Positions 42,952-51,499 of a stretch of DNA of 64,000 bases are shown piece by piece. Both the position numbers and the translations under genes were made by a program. The stretch is from Fibrobacterota bacterium (GTDB lineage Bacteria > Fibrobacterota > Fibrobacteria > UBA5070), in the NCBI GenBank assembly GCA_016715065.1, contig JADKBN010000018.1:111739-175738 (forward strand), given 5' to 3'. Position 1 is the stretch's first letter, and every line of letters starts with the position of its first letter. The notes beneath the pieces were generated by a model. It made no database searches. It was not told the DNA's origin and worked only from the letters and a program-made list of their open reading frames with translations.

Positions 42952-44280
42952 TCAGGAGCGAGGGCCGTCGCCGCCGCTTCCGACAGGCGCAGCCTTGTAC
43001 TTGGTGCCGGCGCAAAAGGACGTGTCGAAATCGTCGCCGTCCTTGATGTGGTTGTCCCAGGCGATCCGGCAGGCCGCCGCGCGCAGGGCCGGAATGGACA
43101 ACGTGTCCTTGGTGGGCGACTTCACGTAGAGCATCACGCTGTCGGCCAAGGCGCCGGCGAAATACCCGCTGCCTCCGCGGACATTGGTGTAAGGGATCGT
43201 GGTGCGGTCTCCGCCTGCAATGGCGGTCATGGCGCGGTTGTATGAAACGTAGTTGGGATCCACCGAGTAGTAGACCATCCAGTTCGGGCCCGTGTAATCC
43301 AAGGCGAGATTCGAGATCAATCCGATTTCCGGCCAGCGGTAGATCAGGCTCTCGTAGCTCCCGTAGGGCCCGAACCCGTATCGCGAGTTTCCTGCTTGGA
43401 ACCTACGGGCGGAGTCCTGGGTGGTCGACTTCTCGTTGCCACGGGCCGCGCGCATCGTCTGGGAGATGGGGTTGTCGATCCGCGCCCGGGTTGGATCGAA
43501 CCGCTGTACACCGAAGGCTCCTCCGAACCCGGCGCCATGTTCGAATTCCACCACGAATTCGCGGAAAGCCAATCCGACATTCTCTCCGGCAAGGCTCGTC
43601 ACTCGGGGAAACAGCGTGGGAATGTACCACACCGTGTCGCCAGAGGCGATCTTGCGGAAGGTCGGCAGCCCCCTCGACAAACTGTCCAGCGTGGCAACGG
43701 TCAGTTTGTAACGCGCCACCACTCCTGGAATCGCGGAATCCGCCGTTTTGAGTACGCTGGTATCCACCAGCACCCCGGCCCCCAGCGCCAAGAAGGAGAC
43801 CATCGCTTCCACCGGTGCCTGGATGCTGTCGGAAACCGACCAAGCCACAGGCACCGTGGTGGTCGCCGAAAGTTCGGTCAGACGCATGTTGGTGGCGGAA
43901 GGCCAGTTCTGCGAGGCGTTCCAACGCACGCGGGCCCGCAGGGTGTAGGTGGCCCCGGCGGCAACGGGGTGTGCACGGGCGGGAAGCCAGGCCACGGCGC
44001 TTCCCGGTGCGGGAAGGTAGCTGACAGAATCCGACGGATTCCCGTCGCGGGTCACGACGATGGAGGCTTCGTCCACGAACTTCGTGGTGGAGTCGTACTT
44101 CCCGGTCAGTGGCGTGGTGCGCTCCAGCCATAGGGTATCGAAGTTCCTGCCCCCGATGGAAAACAGCGAAACGAAAAGGACCGGATCGCGGTCGACCTCG
44201 TCGGAGGGCATGAGGTTCCAGGGGCCGTTGCAGGAGGCGAACGCCAGGAGGGAAGCGAAAGCGAAATGTTTGATCTTCAT
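42952..44280 (-). CDS. DUF4249-like outer-membrane lipoprotein (cassette B)
   Basis: This gene encodes a 442-residue lipoprotein with lipobox FASC after MKIKHFAFASLLA. It has the same layout as the cassette A lipoprotein: CNGPWNLMPSDEVDRDPVLF, FDTLWLERTTPLTGKYDSTT, GDTVWYI, FGGAFGVQRFDPTRARI, AIAGGDRTT and a C-terminal Cys pair region (RAAACRIAWDNHIKDGDDF, FCAGTKY). Identity to the paralogue is clear but much lower than for ExbD, so the ligand-facing parts have diverged while the motor was conserved. It ends in a Gly/Ser-rich tail (GSGGDGPRS). Confidence 0.72.
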   Translation of the reverse strand: MKIKHFAFASLLAFASCNGPWNLMPSDEVDRDPVLFVSLFSIGGRNFDTLWLERTTPLTGKYDSTTKFVDEASIVVTRDGNPSDSVSYLPAPGSAVAWLPARAHPVAAGATYTLRARVRWNASQNWPSATNMRLTELSATTTVPVAWSVSDSIQAPVEAMVSFLALGAGVLVDTSVLKTADSAIPGVVARYKLTVATLDSLSRGLPTFRKIASGDTVWYIPTLFPRVTSLAGENVGLAFREFVVEFEHGAGFGGAFGVQRFDPTRARIDNPISQTMRAARGNEKSTTQDSARRFQAGNSRYGFGPYGSYESLIYRWPEIGLISNLALDYTGPNWMVYYSVDPNYVSYNRAMTAIAGGDRTTIPYTNVRGGSGYFAGALADSVMLYVKSPTKDTLSIPALRAAACRIAWDNHIKDGDDFDTSFCAGTKYKAAPVGSGGDGPRS

Positions 44281-44301
44281 CGGAGGGGTTCCTTTGCCGG
44301 C

Positions 44302-46959
44302 TCAGAACTGGTATTCGTAGCCGAAGAAGAACGGCAAGATGGGAAACTGGTAGGTCTCCTCGCGCTTGGGCGGATTCTTCTGGGTGTCGTAGTTGATCGA
44401 GTAGACGTTCTCGCGATCGGTGAGATTGATGATCGTGTAGTAGAATCGCCACTTCCCGGTGCGCCCGAAGTCGAAGGGGGTCACGTCCAGTCGGAAGTAG
44501 CCAGGACGCCGATCCACGTTTCGGGGATTGGCGATGGTGGCCGTGTTTTCCTGCAATCCCATGGTGGGGCCGCCCGCCCCTTGACTTCCGTCCACCCCCT
44601 GCATCGGCTCGTGGACGCGGTTGTAGCCCTTGTAGTCGGTCATGGGCAGCCCCGAATTGGCCGCCACCTGGATGCTGGAACGGAAGTAGTCGGACTTGTC
44701 CAGGGTCCAGAATGCGATCATGGGCGGGAAGAAGCTAGTGAGGATCTTGGCCACCAGCGGCACCTGCTTTCGCGTTCCCACCAAGGCCTCGTTTTTGCCG
44801 CGTCCCACCCAGTTCAAGCCGCCGGTGAGCTTGAAGGTGTTGCGCTGGTCCCAATCGGCCCAGTAGGGCTCGAAGGCGGTGTTGACCAGCGCGTCGGAAT
44901 AGTCGCGACGCCGCAGCGCCGACCAGCCCGCCGCATAGCTGACGGATCCTGTCCACCAGCCGTCATCCTTGGACAGCGCCGCTTCCAGGCCCATGGCCCA
45001 ACCGTCGAGCTTCTGGAAGCTCTCGGCGAACAGATCGTTTCCCGACGCCTGGATGGACGAATCCCTGGCTTGGGAGACGGAATTTGCCAGCAGCGGCACG
45101 GCGTAGATGTCCTTGTAATACCCCTCCAACGAGGCGCGCAATCCCAACGGGCCCCAGTTCTGGCGCTCCACGCCCAACGAGGTCAGCCACTGGGTGGTGG
45201 GCTCCATCGGGTTTTGCGCCGCGTACCAGAACTCGGTGGGGATCTCCATGTCGGCAAACCGGATGGAGGTCATGTACTGGGTGTAGTGGCCAAAGTGCGC
45301 ATCCGCCTTCCAGTCCGGAGCGAAGCGCCAGGTGAACCCGATGCGCGGATCCCAGGAGAGGTCGTTCACCAGATCCATGTCGTTGTTCACCCGCAATCCC
45401 ACCGACACGGATTTTGTCGTGTCCAATATCACGCGATCCTGCAGATACACGGCGTGCAGATCCGATTCGGTCTTCGATTCGAAGCTGATGCTGGCCACCG
45501 GGATGTCCTGTCGGAACACAACATCGAAACGATTGAATTCGTATCCGGCCGTCAACCGGTGCTCCGGGACCGGGGTCCACTGCAGCTCGCCGCGCCCCGT
45601 GTAGGATTCGATCTGGTTGGCGAACGTGAAGATGTCCGAAAAGCCCACCACCTGGTCGTATTTGGAATAGGCGCCGGTGCCGGAAACCACCCAGTCGCTG
45701 CCCAGGCGCTTGCGCACGTTCACCGGGATGGCCCGATTGCCCCAGTCGGCCCCGATCAATCCCAGCCCCAGCTTGTCGCGGCCGTCGTAGGCGGAGATCC
45801 GCACCGTGTCGCCCGCGCGCCCCCAGGCTGCGGAAGCTTGCCAGTCCCAGAAGTCGTAATCCAAGGCAAGCGTGGTCCAATCCAGGTCCCGGGCCGCTTC
45901 CAATGCAGTTCCGATCCAGGTGCTGCGCGCCCCGCCCGACCACGAGACCTCGTTTTGCCGTCCGTCGGTGGCGATGCTTCCGGAGAAGGTGGTGAGCCGC
46001 AGCGACCCCTGCATCCTGGCCTTGGAAATGCTGTCGGAATTTGTCCTGGTGACGAATCCTTCCGTCGCGCGCAGGCCCTTGTCGGCCCAGCGGCGCAAGG
46101 TGCGGGTGGAGTCCAACGTGGAATCGTAGTCGGAGGCGCCCACCTTGGAGCTCACCAGAAGCACGCTGGAGAGGCGGTTTCCGAACTTGGGATCGAAGCC
46201 GCCCTTGTAGAAGTCCAGTCCTCCCGTCGCGTCGGCCAGAAACGTGCTGAACAGACCGCCGAAGTGCGCCGGGCTGTACACGGCGGCGTTGTCGAACAGG
46301 ATCAGGTTCTGGTCGGAGCTGGAGCCGCGCACATAAAGCTTTGTGGAAAAGTCCGACGATTGCACCACACCCGGCAAGGCCTGCACGGCGCGGATCACGT
46401 CGGGTTCGGCCAGGCCGGGAAGCCGCTTGATGCTCTGCACCGTCACGCGCTCCTGCCCCAGCACGCGCGGAGGCCTGCGCTTGCCACGCACGGTCACGGT
46501 GTTTCCCGCCGACGACTTCACCACCTTGGCGTTGGTGGGGGCTTGCATGGCCGCGGTATCGAACCGGGTGGTGTCCACGATGGTGCGGATGGTGTCGCGG
46601 GTCTCCACCACCGAATCGATCTTCACCTCCAAGGGCGCGATGTCCAGGGTATCGAATCCCTGGGGCCGGATGGGGGTGCAGAGCTTCTGGCCGCTCACCA
46701 AAAGGCACAGCTCGAAGCTGCCCGTGGCCCGGCGTAAACTGTCGGTCTGGAGGCTGGCCAGGAACTTGCCGGTGGAATCCATCGCGGCGGGGATGCCATC
46801 CAGGGTGATTTGGCTGCCGACCGGGGCGGAAGACCTCACCACCACAGGGACGCTCTTCGGGGTCGTGCTGGTGGTTGCCATTGCGGAATCCACACTCGCG
46901 GCAAAGACCTCCGCGCCTGCGCAGGCAAGCAACATCAGGCAGAATATCGTTCGGTTCAT
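44302..46959 (-). CDS. TonB-dependent outer-membrane receptor (cassette B)
   Basis: This gene encodes 885 residues. Signal peptide: MNRTIFCLMLLACAGAEVFA. An in-frame ATG at 46992 with nearby GGAG is an alternative start. The N-terminal extension (PVVVRSSAPVGSQITLDGIP) and plug (LPGLAEPDVIRAVQALPGVV, LYVRGSSSDQNLILFDNAAV) are nearly the same as in cassette A. The barrel ends FFFGYEYQF. Extracellular loops differ, for example around 560-640. It is the first gene of cassette B and probably controlled from the 125-bp divergent gap to 47085. Confidence 0.92.
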   Translation of the reverse strand: MNRTIFCLMLLACAGAEVFAASVDSAMATTSTTPKSVPVVVRSSAPVGSQITLDGIPAAMDSTGKFLASLQTDSLRRATGSFELCLLVSGQKLCTPIRPQGFDTLDIAPLEVKIDSVVETRDTIRTIVDTTRFDTAAMQAPTNAKVVKSSAGNTVTVRGKRRPPRVLGQERVTVQSIKRLPGLAEPDVIRAVQALPGVVQSSDFSTKLYVRGSSSDQNLILFDNAAVYSPAHFGGLFSTFLADATGGLDFYKGGFDPKFGNRLSSVLLVSSKVGASDYDSTLDSTRTLRRWADKGLRATEGFVTRTNSDSISKARMQGSLRLTTFSGSIATDGRQNEVSWSGGARSTWIGTALEAARDLDWTTLALDYDFWDWQASAAWGRAGDTVRISAYDGRDKLGLGLIGADWGNRAIPVNVRKRLGSDWVVSGTGAYSKYDQVVGFSDIFTFANQIESYTGRGELQWTPVPEHRLTAGYEFNRFDVVFRQDIPVASISFESKTESDLHAVYLQDRVILDTTKSVSVGLRVNNDMDLVNDLSWDPRIGFTWRFAPDWKADAHFGHYTQYMTSIRFADMEIPTEFWYAAQNPMEPTTQWLTSLGVERQNWGPLGLRASLEGYYKDIYAVPLLANSVSQARDSSIQASGNDLFAESFQKLDGWAMGLEAALSKDDGWWTGSVSYAAGWSALRRRDYSDALVNTAFEPYWADWDQRNTFKLTGGLNWVGRGKNEALVGTRKQVPLVAKILTSFFPPMIAFWTLDKSDYFRSSIQVAANSGLPMTDYKGYNRVHEPMQGVDGSQGAGGPTMGLQENTATIANPRNVDRRPGYFRLDVTPFDFGRTGKWRFYYTIINLTDRENVYSINYDTQKNPPKREETYQFPILPFFFGYEYQF

Positions 46960-47084
46960 CGAGTGCACCCGGCGAATGGTATGTGTTTCCATGTTCTCCA
47001 CACGAATAGAAATCTTGCGCGGGAGCGACTCGGAAATCCTGCAACGCAGGTTGCTGGAAAAAGTAGGTTGAACCCAATACCAAC

Positions 47085-47960
47085 ATGAGCAACGAACTGG
47101 TTCATTTCCTGCGTGGCGATTCCACGCGCCTGGACGGCAGGCTGGTGGCGATCGCCAAGGTCACCAGCCCGCTCACGCACGACCACCCCGGCAAGGGCAT
47201 GGTCCATCGCGGTCTTCTGTCCGTGCAAGGAAACTACCGCGACCAGCACACCATGGCGGAATTCTTCCGGATCGAATTCGGGCTTTCCATGGAAAGCGGC
47301 ATCGAAGAAATCATCGAGCAGGCCCGCCAAAACGGAGGCATCGAAGGGGCGCTGGATCCCGAGCAGGTCCGCGAGCGGCTGCGCAACATGGGCGACTCCC
47401 AGTACCTGCCCATCCCCGCCAAGGTCATCCGCGTGCCCAGCCTGGAGGCTGCCTCCGCCATGGACGGCGACGTGGTCTACCTGGGCGAGTTCGGCGATTT
47501 CCAGTTCGCCCACATGGCGGTCAACGCATTTCCCATCCTGTACCAGTCGCGGTACCGGGAACAGGAACGCGGCGCCATCGCGCTGCAGATCGAGACCATG
47601 CTCGAGTTGTTGTCGCCACCTTCCGAGCCTGGCGAGCCGGCGGCACCCACCCTGGAAACCTTCCAGGGCAACATCGAAGACCACCTCTTGCGCACGATCC
47701 TCCCGGATCTGCTTTATGCCGCCGAGGGAAGCTCGGATGCCGAGGCCGCCCTGAACCGATTCCAAGCCTTCATGTCGCCGCATCTGTATCCTGGTGATGT
47801 GCAACGGATGCTGGAACTCGTGCCCCAGGTGCGCCACGGCGACCACGAGGCCCTCAAACTGCTGGACCTGTTGGTGCGCAAGGTGGCCGCCATCCAGCGG
47901 GAAGACTGGAAGACCCTGGAAACCCTGCGACGGGAGCTGGGCGAGTCCGGAACCCCCTGA
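47085..47960 (+). CDS. conserved hypothetical cytosolic protein
   Basis: This gene encodes 291 residues that I do not assign to a family. The ATG at 47085 opens MSNELVHFLRGDSTRLDGRL. There is no signal peptide and no TM segment. The first 150 residues look like a mixed alpha/beta domain with an internal stretch ALDPEQVRERLRNMGDSQYL. Residues 165-291 are mostly helical and acidic. It is divergent from the cassette B receptor and is followed by a palindrome pair. Codon pattern and GC match its neighbours, so it is probably a resident gene. Confidence 0.7.
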   Translation: MSNELVHFLRGDSTRLDGRLVAIAKVTSPLTHDHPGKGMVHRGLLSVQGNYRDQHTMAEFFRIEFGLSMESGIEEIIEQARQNGGIEGALDPEQVRERLRNMGDSQYLPIPAKVIRVPSLEAASAMDGDVVYLGEFGDFQFAHMAVNAFPILYQSRYREQERGAIALQIETMLELLSPPSEPGEPAAPTLETFQGNIEDHLLRTILPDLLYAAEGSSDAEAALNRFQAFMSPHLYPGDVQRMLELVPQVRHGDHEALKLLDLLVRKVAAIQREDWKTLETLRRELGESGTP

Positions 47961-47973
47961 ACGCCAAGGCAAG

Positions 47974-48098
47974 CCGTTCGTCCTGAGGAAGGGCGCAGCC
48001 CTGTCTCGAAGGGCGGCGGCGACGCGATGGACCCAACATCTTGTGGATTTGTCGCCACTGCTCGCCCTTCGAGACGCTACGCTCCTCAGGACGAACGG
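47974..48098. repeat. inverted pair of palindromic elements (copies 8 and 9)
   Basis: Copy 8 (47974-48016) has inner hairpin AGGGC-GCA-GCCCT. Copy 9 (48061-48098) is inverted with a very short inner hairpin. The pair begins 14 bases after the hypothetical gene at 47085-47960. Confidence 0.82.
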
Positions 48099-48190
48099 TG
48101 GCTTGGTGCCATCTGGAGACCTTTCCCGAACCCCTCGGGCGGGAGCGGGGATGCCGGGCGATGGACTGCCTCCGACATTCCCCAAACACG

Positions 48191-48216
48191 AAGGGCCGCT
48201 CCGAGGAGCGGCCCTT
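48191..48216 (-). terminator. hairpin terminator after tRNA-Pro
   Basis: A perfect 12-bp stem (AAGGGCCGCTCC with GGAGCGGCCCTT, loop of two) begins 9 bases past the 3' end of the tRNA on the minus strand. The following sequence is only moderately T-rich. Confidence 0.75.
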
Positions 48217-48225
48217 GTGCATGGA

Positions 48226-48298
<73 letters not shown>

Positions 48299-48440
48299 GA
48301 TTCGAACCACCTGTTTCCAGGGGGCCGAGGAGGAGGAAAGATAGCACCTGTCCGTCTTCTGGAAAGGGAGCACAAAAGACATCTCGCGCTTGCATCCTGT
48401 CCGATGGACGCGGTATAGTGGGCTTCCAGAGGAGACCCGA

Positions 48441-49535
48441 ATGGAACAAGGCGCCCCCAGGATCCTTGTCGTGGACGACGAGAACGCGATCTGCCAAGTC
48501 ATCCAGGACTATCTGTCCTTGAGAAGGTTCGAAGTGGCCACGGCTGGCAACTACGACGAGGCGACCTCTCTGCTGGGCGCGGAGCGGTTCGATGTGCTCC
48601 TTTCCGACATCCGCATGCCTGGCAAGAGCGGCACCGACCTCCTGCGCTACACGCGCCGCCACCATCCCAACACCGCCACCATCCTGTTCACCGGCTACGC
48701 CGACATCGGCATCGCGGTGACCTCCATGCAGGAAGGGGCCTACGACTTCATCCTCAAGCCCATCCACCTGGAACAAGTGCACATGTCCATCCACAACGCC
48801 CTGGAAAAACGGGCCTTGAAGGAGGAAGTGCGCCGCTACCAGAGAGGCCTGGAAGACCTGGTGGAAAAACGCACCAAGGAGCTCCGGGAGGCGCTACGCC
48901 TGGTAGAAGCGGCCAACCTGGATACGGTGACCCGGCTTTCCCGGGCCGCGGAAATGCGCGACGACGAGACGGGCAACCACGTGTTGCGCATCCGCTCCTA
49001 TTCGGCGGCCTTGGCGCGCGAACTGGGCATGCCCGGCGACGAGGTGGGAAAACTCTATGTGGCCAGCTCCATGCACGACGTGGGAAAGATCGGCATCCCC
49101 GACCACATCCTGCTCAAGCCCGGACGATTGGACGCGGGTGAACTTTCCATCATGAAAAGCCACGCGGTGATCGGGGCCCGGATCCTGGCCGACGCCGACA
49201 GCCCCATGCTGCAAGTGGCCCAGGTGGTGGCGCGCAGCCACCATGAAAAGTGGGATGGCTCCGGCTATCCCGATGGCCTTTCGGGCGAAACGATCCCGCT
49301 TTCGGGACGGATCGTCGCCTTGGCCGACGTGTGGGACGCGCTGACCACCAGACGCTGTTACAAGGCAGCCTTTTCGCTCACCTCTTCCAAGGACATCATC
49401 CTCAAATCGTCGGGATCGCACTTCGATCCGGATGTGGTCGCCGCCTTCCGTCGCGTGGAGGACGAATTCCAGAGCATCTTCGCCCAATTCCAGGACGAAT
49501 CTTCCAGCGTCGCGCACGCACCCACAGAGAACTGA
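48441..49535 (+). CDS. response regulator with HD-GYP cyclic-di-GMP phosphodiesterase domain
   Basis: This gene encodes 364 residues. The ATG at 48441 follows AGAGGAG. The receiver domain spans 6-120 (RILVVDDENAICQ, phospho-Asp 56 in LLSDIRMPGKSG, LKPIHLEQ). A coiled-coil linker spans 125-165. The HD-GYP domain spans 165-350, with the HD pair at about 212-213 (SSMHDVGKIGIPDHILLKPG) and the GYP motif at about 275 (SHHEKWDGSGYPDGLSGE). HD-GYP enzymes hydrolyse cyclic-di-GMP and so shift cells away from biofilm and towards motility. It is the first gene of a run including a PilT-like ATPase and two hemerythrins. The cognate kinase is not adjacent. Confidence 0.93.
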   Translation: MEQGAPRILVVDDENAICQVIQDYLSLRRFEVATAGNYDEATSLLGAERFDVLLSDIRMPGKSGTDLLRYTRRHHPNTATILFTGYADIGIAVTSMQEGAYDFILKPIHLEQVHMSIHNALEKRALKEEVRRYQRGLEDLVEKRTKELREALRLVEAANLDTVTRLSRAAEMRDDETGNHVLRIRSYSAALARELGMPGDEVGKLYVASSMHDVGKIGIPDHILLKPGRLDAGELSIMKSHAVIGARILADADSPMLQVAQVVARSHHEKWDGSGYPDGLSGETIPLSGRIVALADVWDALTTRRCYKAAFSLTSSKDIILKSSGSHFDPDVVAAFRRVEDEFQSIFAQFQDESSSVAHAPTEN

Positions 49536-49561
49536 CCCCCGCCGATGGAGCCGCACCGCCC

Positions 49562-50023
49562 ATGACCGACCTCGCCTTGGATGTCCGGACGATTCCCGTC
49601 CAGGTTCGGACGGAATCCGACATCGCATCGGATGCCGTGGTGTTCCTTCCCTTCGCAGAACCACCCGGAGCCCACGGATTGCTGGGACGCATGAACGATC
49701 CAGATCGGTTCGTTCCTACCCGGACCGGCGAATCCATCCGTCTCCTGGCCAAACGCACCATCCGCACGCTCTCGGTGGGGTTCGAACTTCCCGAAATCAC
49801 CGAACTTTCCGACCTGGGAGCCAAGGCCGTGCATTTGCGCATCCATCTCAGCGAAGGTGTGCTTGTGGAAGGTTCCGTGGCCATCCTGCTTCCGGAGCTG
49901 CGCGAACGCCCCTTGGATTTCCTCAACCAAGCCGAGCCGTTTTTTGCCTTGTCCACCCCGGAGGGGACCATCGTGGTGAACAAGGACTGGGTCGATTTCG
50001 TGGAACCGGCGGAGAAACCATAG
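49562..50023 (+). CDS. small protein with two tandem beta-rich modules
   Basis: This gene encodes 153 residues with no signal peptide or TM segment. The ATG at 49562 has GGAG about 11 bases upstream and starts MTDLALDVRTIPVQVRTESD. Two halves share a pattern. VQVRTESDIASDAVVFLPF, then DRFVPTRTGESIRLLAKRTI aligns loosely with LRIHLSEGVLVEGSVAILLP, then PFFALSTPEGTIVVNKDWVD. This suggests a duplicated small beta domain of the kind seen in short proteins beside type IV pilus or cyclic-di-GMP genes. The family is not firmly identified. It sits between the HD-GYP regulator (26-base gap) and the PilT-like gene (stop and start abut). Confidence 0.75.
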   Translation: MTDLALDVRTIPVQVRTESDIASDAVVFLPFAEPPGAHGLLGRMNDPDRFVPTRTGESIRLLAKRTIRTLSVGFELPEITELSDLGAKAVHLRIHLSEGVLVEGSVAILLPELRERPLDFLNQAEPFFALSTPEGTIVVNKDWVDFVEPAEKP

Positions 50024-51472
50024 ATGGCCACCCTGGACAGCTACCTGCAGGCGCAACTCTCGCATGGCGCCACCCACTTCGTGCTCCATGCCGGACACGA
50101 GATCCTGTTTGTCATCGACGGGGTGGAACGACCGATGACGGCCGAGAAGGTCGACCAAGCCACCGTGGTGGCGCTCCTTTGCGAAATCGCACCGCCCAAC
50201 GTGCAACGTTCCATCCAGGCCAACGGCAAGTTCGAGTTCCGCTACAGCACCAAGAACAGCCCGTTTTTGTGCGCGGGCCATCCCACCGCCACCGGACCGC
50301 GCGCGGTGTTCACGGTAGGCGAAACGTTCTTCGTCCCCGACGACCCCGCCTCGATCGTCGATGCCGTTTCCGAGCCGATGATCCACCGGCTGTTTCGGAT
50401 CATGGTGGAAAAGAAGGCCTCCGACCTCCATCTTTGCGTGGGCGAGCCCCCCATGATCCGCGAGTCCGGCGACATGGCCAAGATCGCCGGCGAGCCCACC
50501 TTGACAGACGAATCGCTGAAGGACCTCCTGTTCGAGATCGCTCCGGCCAGGAACCGCGAGGAATATCTGGAGTGCGGCGACACCGACTTCGCCCACGAAA
50601 TCCCGGGCCTGGCGCGTTTCCGGGCCAACTACTTCCGCGACCGCAACGGTTCCGGAGCCGTCTTCAGACAGATTCCGACCAAGATTCTCACCGTCGAGGA
50701 CCTGGGACTTCCGGAAGAGGTCAAGCAGCTGTGCTTTTTGTCCAAGGGGCTGGTGCTGGTCACGGGACCCACGGGATCCGGCAAGAGCACCACGCTCGCC
50801 GCGCTGATCGACTTGGTCAACAGGGCGCGCAAGGACCATATCATCACCATCGAGGACCCCATCGAGTTCGTGCACCAGAACAAGGGGTGCCTGATCAACC
50901 AGCGCGAAGTCCGCATCCACACCAAATCGTTTTCCAGCGCGTTGCGGGCGGCCTTGCGCGAAGACCCCGACATCGTGCTGGTGGGAGAAATGCGCGATTT
51001 CGAAACCATCTCCATCGCCATCGAAACGGCCGAAACCGGTCACCTCGTGTTCGGGACCCTGCACACCAGCACGGCTCCCTCCACCGTGGATCGATTGATC
51101 GACGTGTTCCCTTCCGACCGCCAGGACCAGATCCGCGTGATGCTTTCCGAATCGCTCAAAGGGGTGATCGCCCAGACCCTGTGCCGCAAAAACGGCGGAG
51201 GCAGGGCCGCCGCCTACGAGATCCTCATGGGCGTTCCGGCGATGTCGGCCTTGATCCGCGAAGGCAAGACCTTCCAGATTCCCAGCGTCATGCAGACAGG
51301 CAAGAAGTTCGGCATGTGCACGCTCAACGACAGCTTGTTGGACCTGGTGCGCCGCAAGACGGTGGACCCCAAGGAGGCCTACATCAAGGCCGTCGACAAG
51401 CAGGGTCTGCTGTTGCAATTCAAAAACCAGGGAGTCGACATGAGCTTCCTCTCGGAGGTCGGCGCCGGATAG
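50024..51472 (+). CDS. pilT: PilT-like retraction ATPase with an extra N-terminal domain
   Basis: This gene encodes 482 residues, about 120 longer than typical PilT. Residues 120-482 are a complete PilT: KKASDLHLCVGEPPMIRESG, Walker A TGPTGSGKSTTLAALI (about 247-262), Asp box IITIEDPIEFVHQNKG, Walker B LREDPDIVLVGEMRD, His box ETAETGHLVFGTLHT and SLKGVIAQTLCRK. Residues 1-115 look like a second, degenerate copy of the PilT N-terminal domain (GATHFVLHAGHEILFVIDG parallels ASDLHLCVGEPPMIRESGD). PilT hexamers drive pilus retraction for twitching. The extra domain is unusual and may be regulatory. It abuts the preceding gene and lies 27 bp before the first hemerythrin. Confidence 0.9.
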   Translation: MATLDSYLQAQLSHGATHFVLHAGHEILFVIDGVERPMTAEKVDQATVVALLCEIAPPNVQRSIQANGKFEFRYSTKNSPFLCAGHPTATGPRAVFTVGETFFVPDDPASIVDAVSEPMIHRLFRIMVEKKASDLHLCVGEPPMIRESGDMAKIAGEPTLTDESLKDLLFEIAPARNREEYLECGDTDFAHEIPGLARFRANYFRDRNGSGAVFRQIPTKILTVEDLGLPEEVKQLCFLSKGLVLVTGPTGSGKSTTLAALIDLVNRARKDHIITIEDPIEFVHQNKGCLINQREVRIHTKSFSSALRAALREDPDIVLVGEMRDFETISIAIETAETGHLVFGTLHTSTAPSTVDRLIDVFPSDRQDQIRVMLSESLKGVIAQTLCRKNGGGRAAAYEILMGVPAMSALIREGKTFQIPSVMQTGKKFGMCTLNDSLLDLVRRKTVDPKEAYIKAVDKQGLLLQFKNQGVDMSFLSEVGAG

Positions 51473-51499
51473 CTCGCGCCGACCGGAGGTTCCACCCAA

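Noticed and set aside
38514..46737. 784- and 823-codon plus-strand frames opposite the two receptors
   Set aside because: They are antisense to TonB-dependent receptors; they resemble each other only because the receptors are paralogues.
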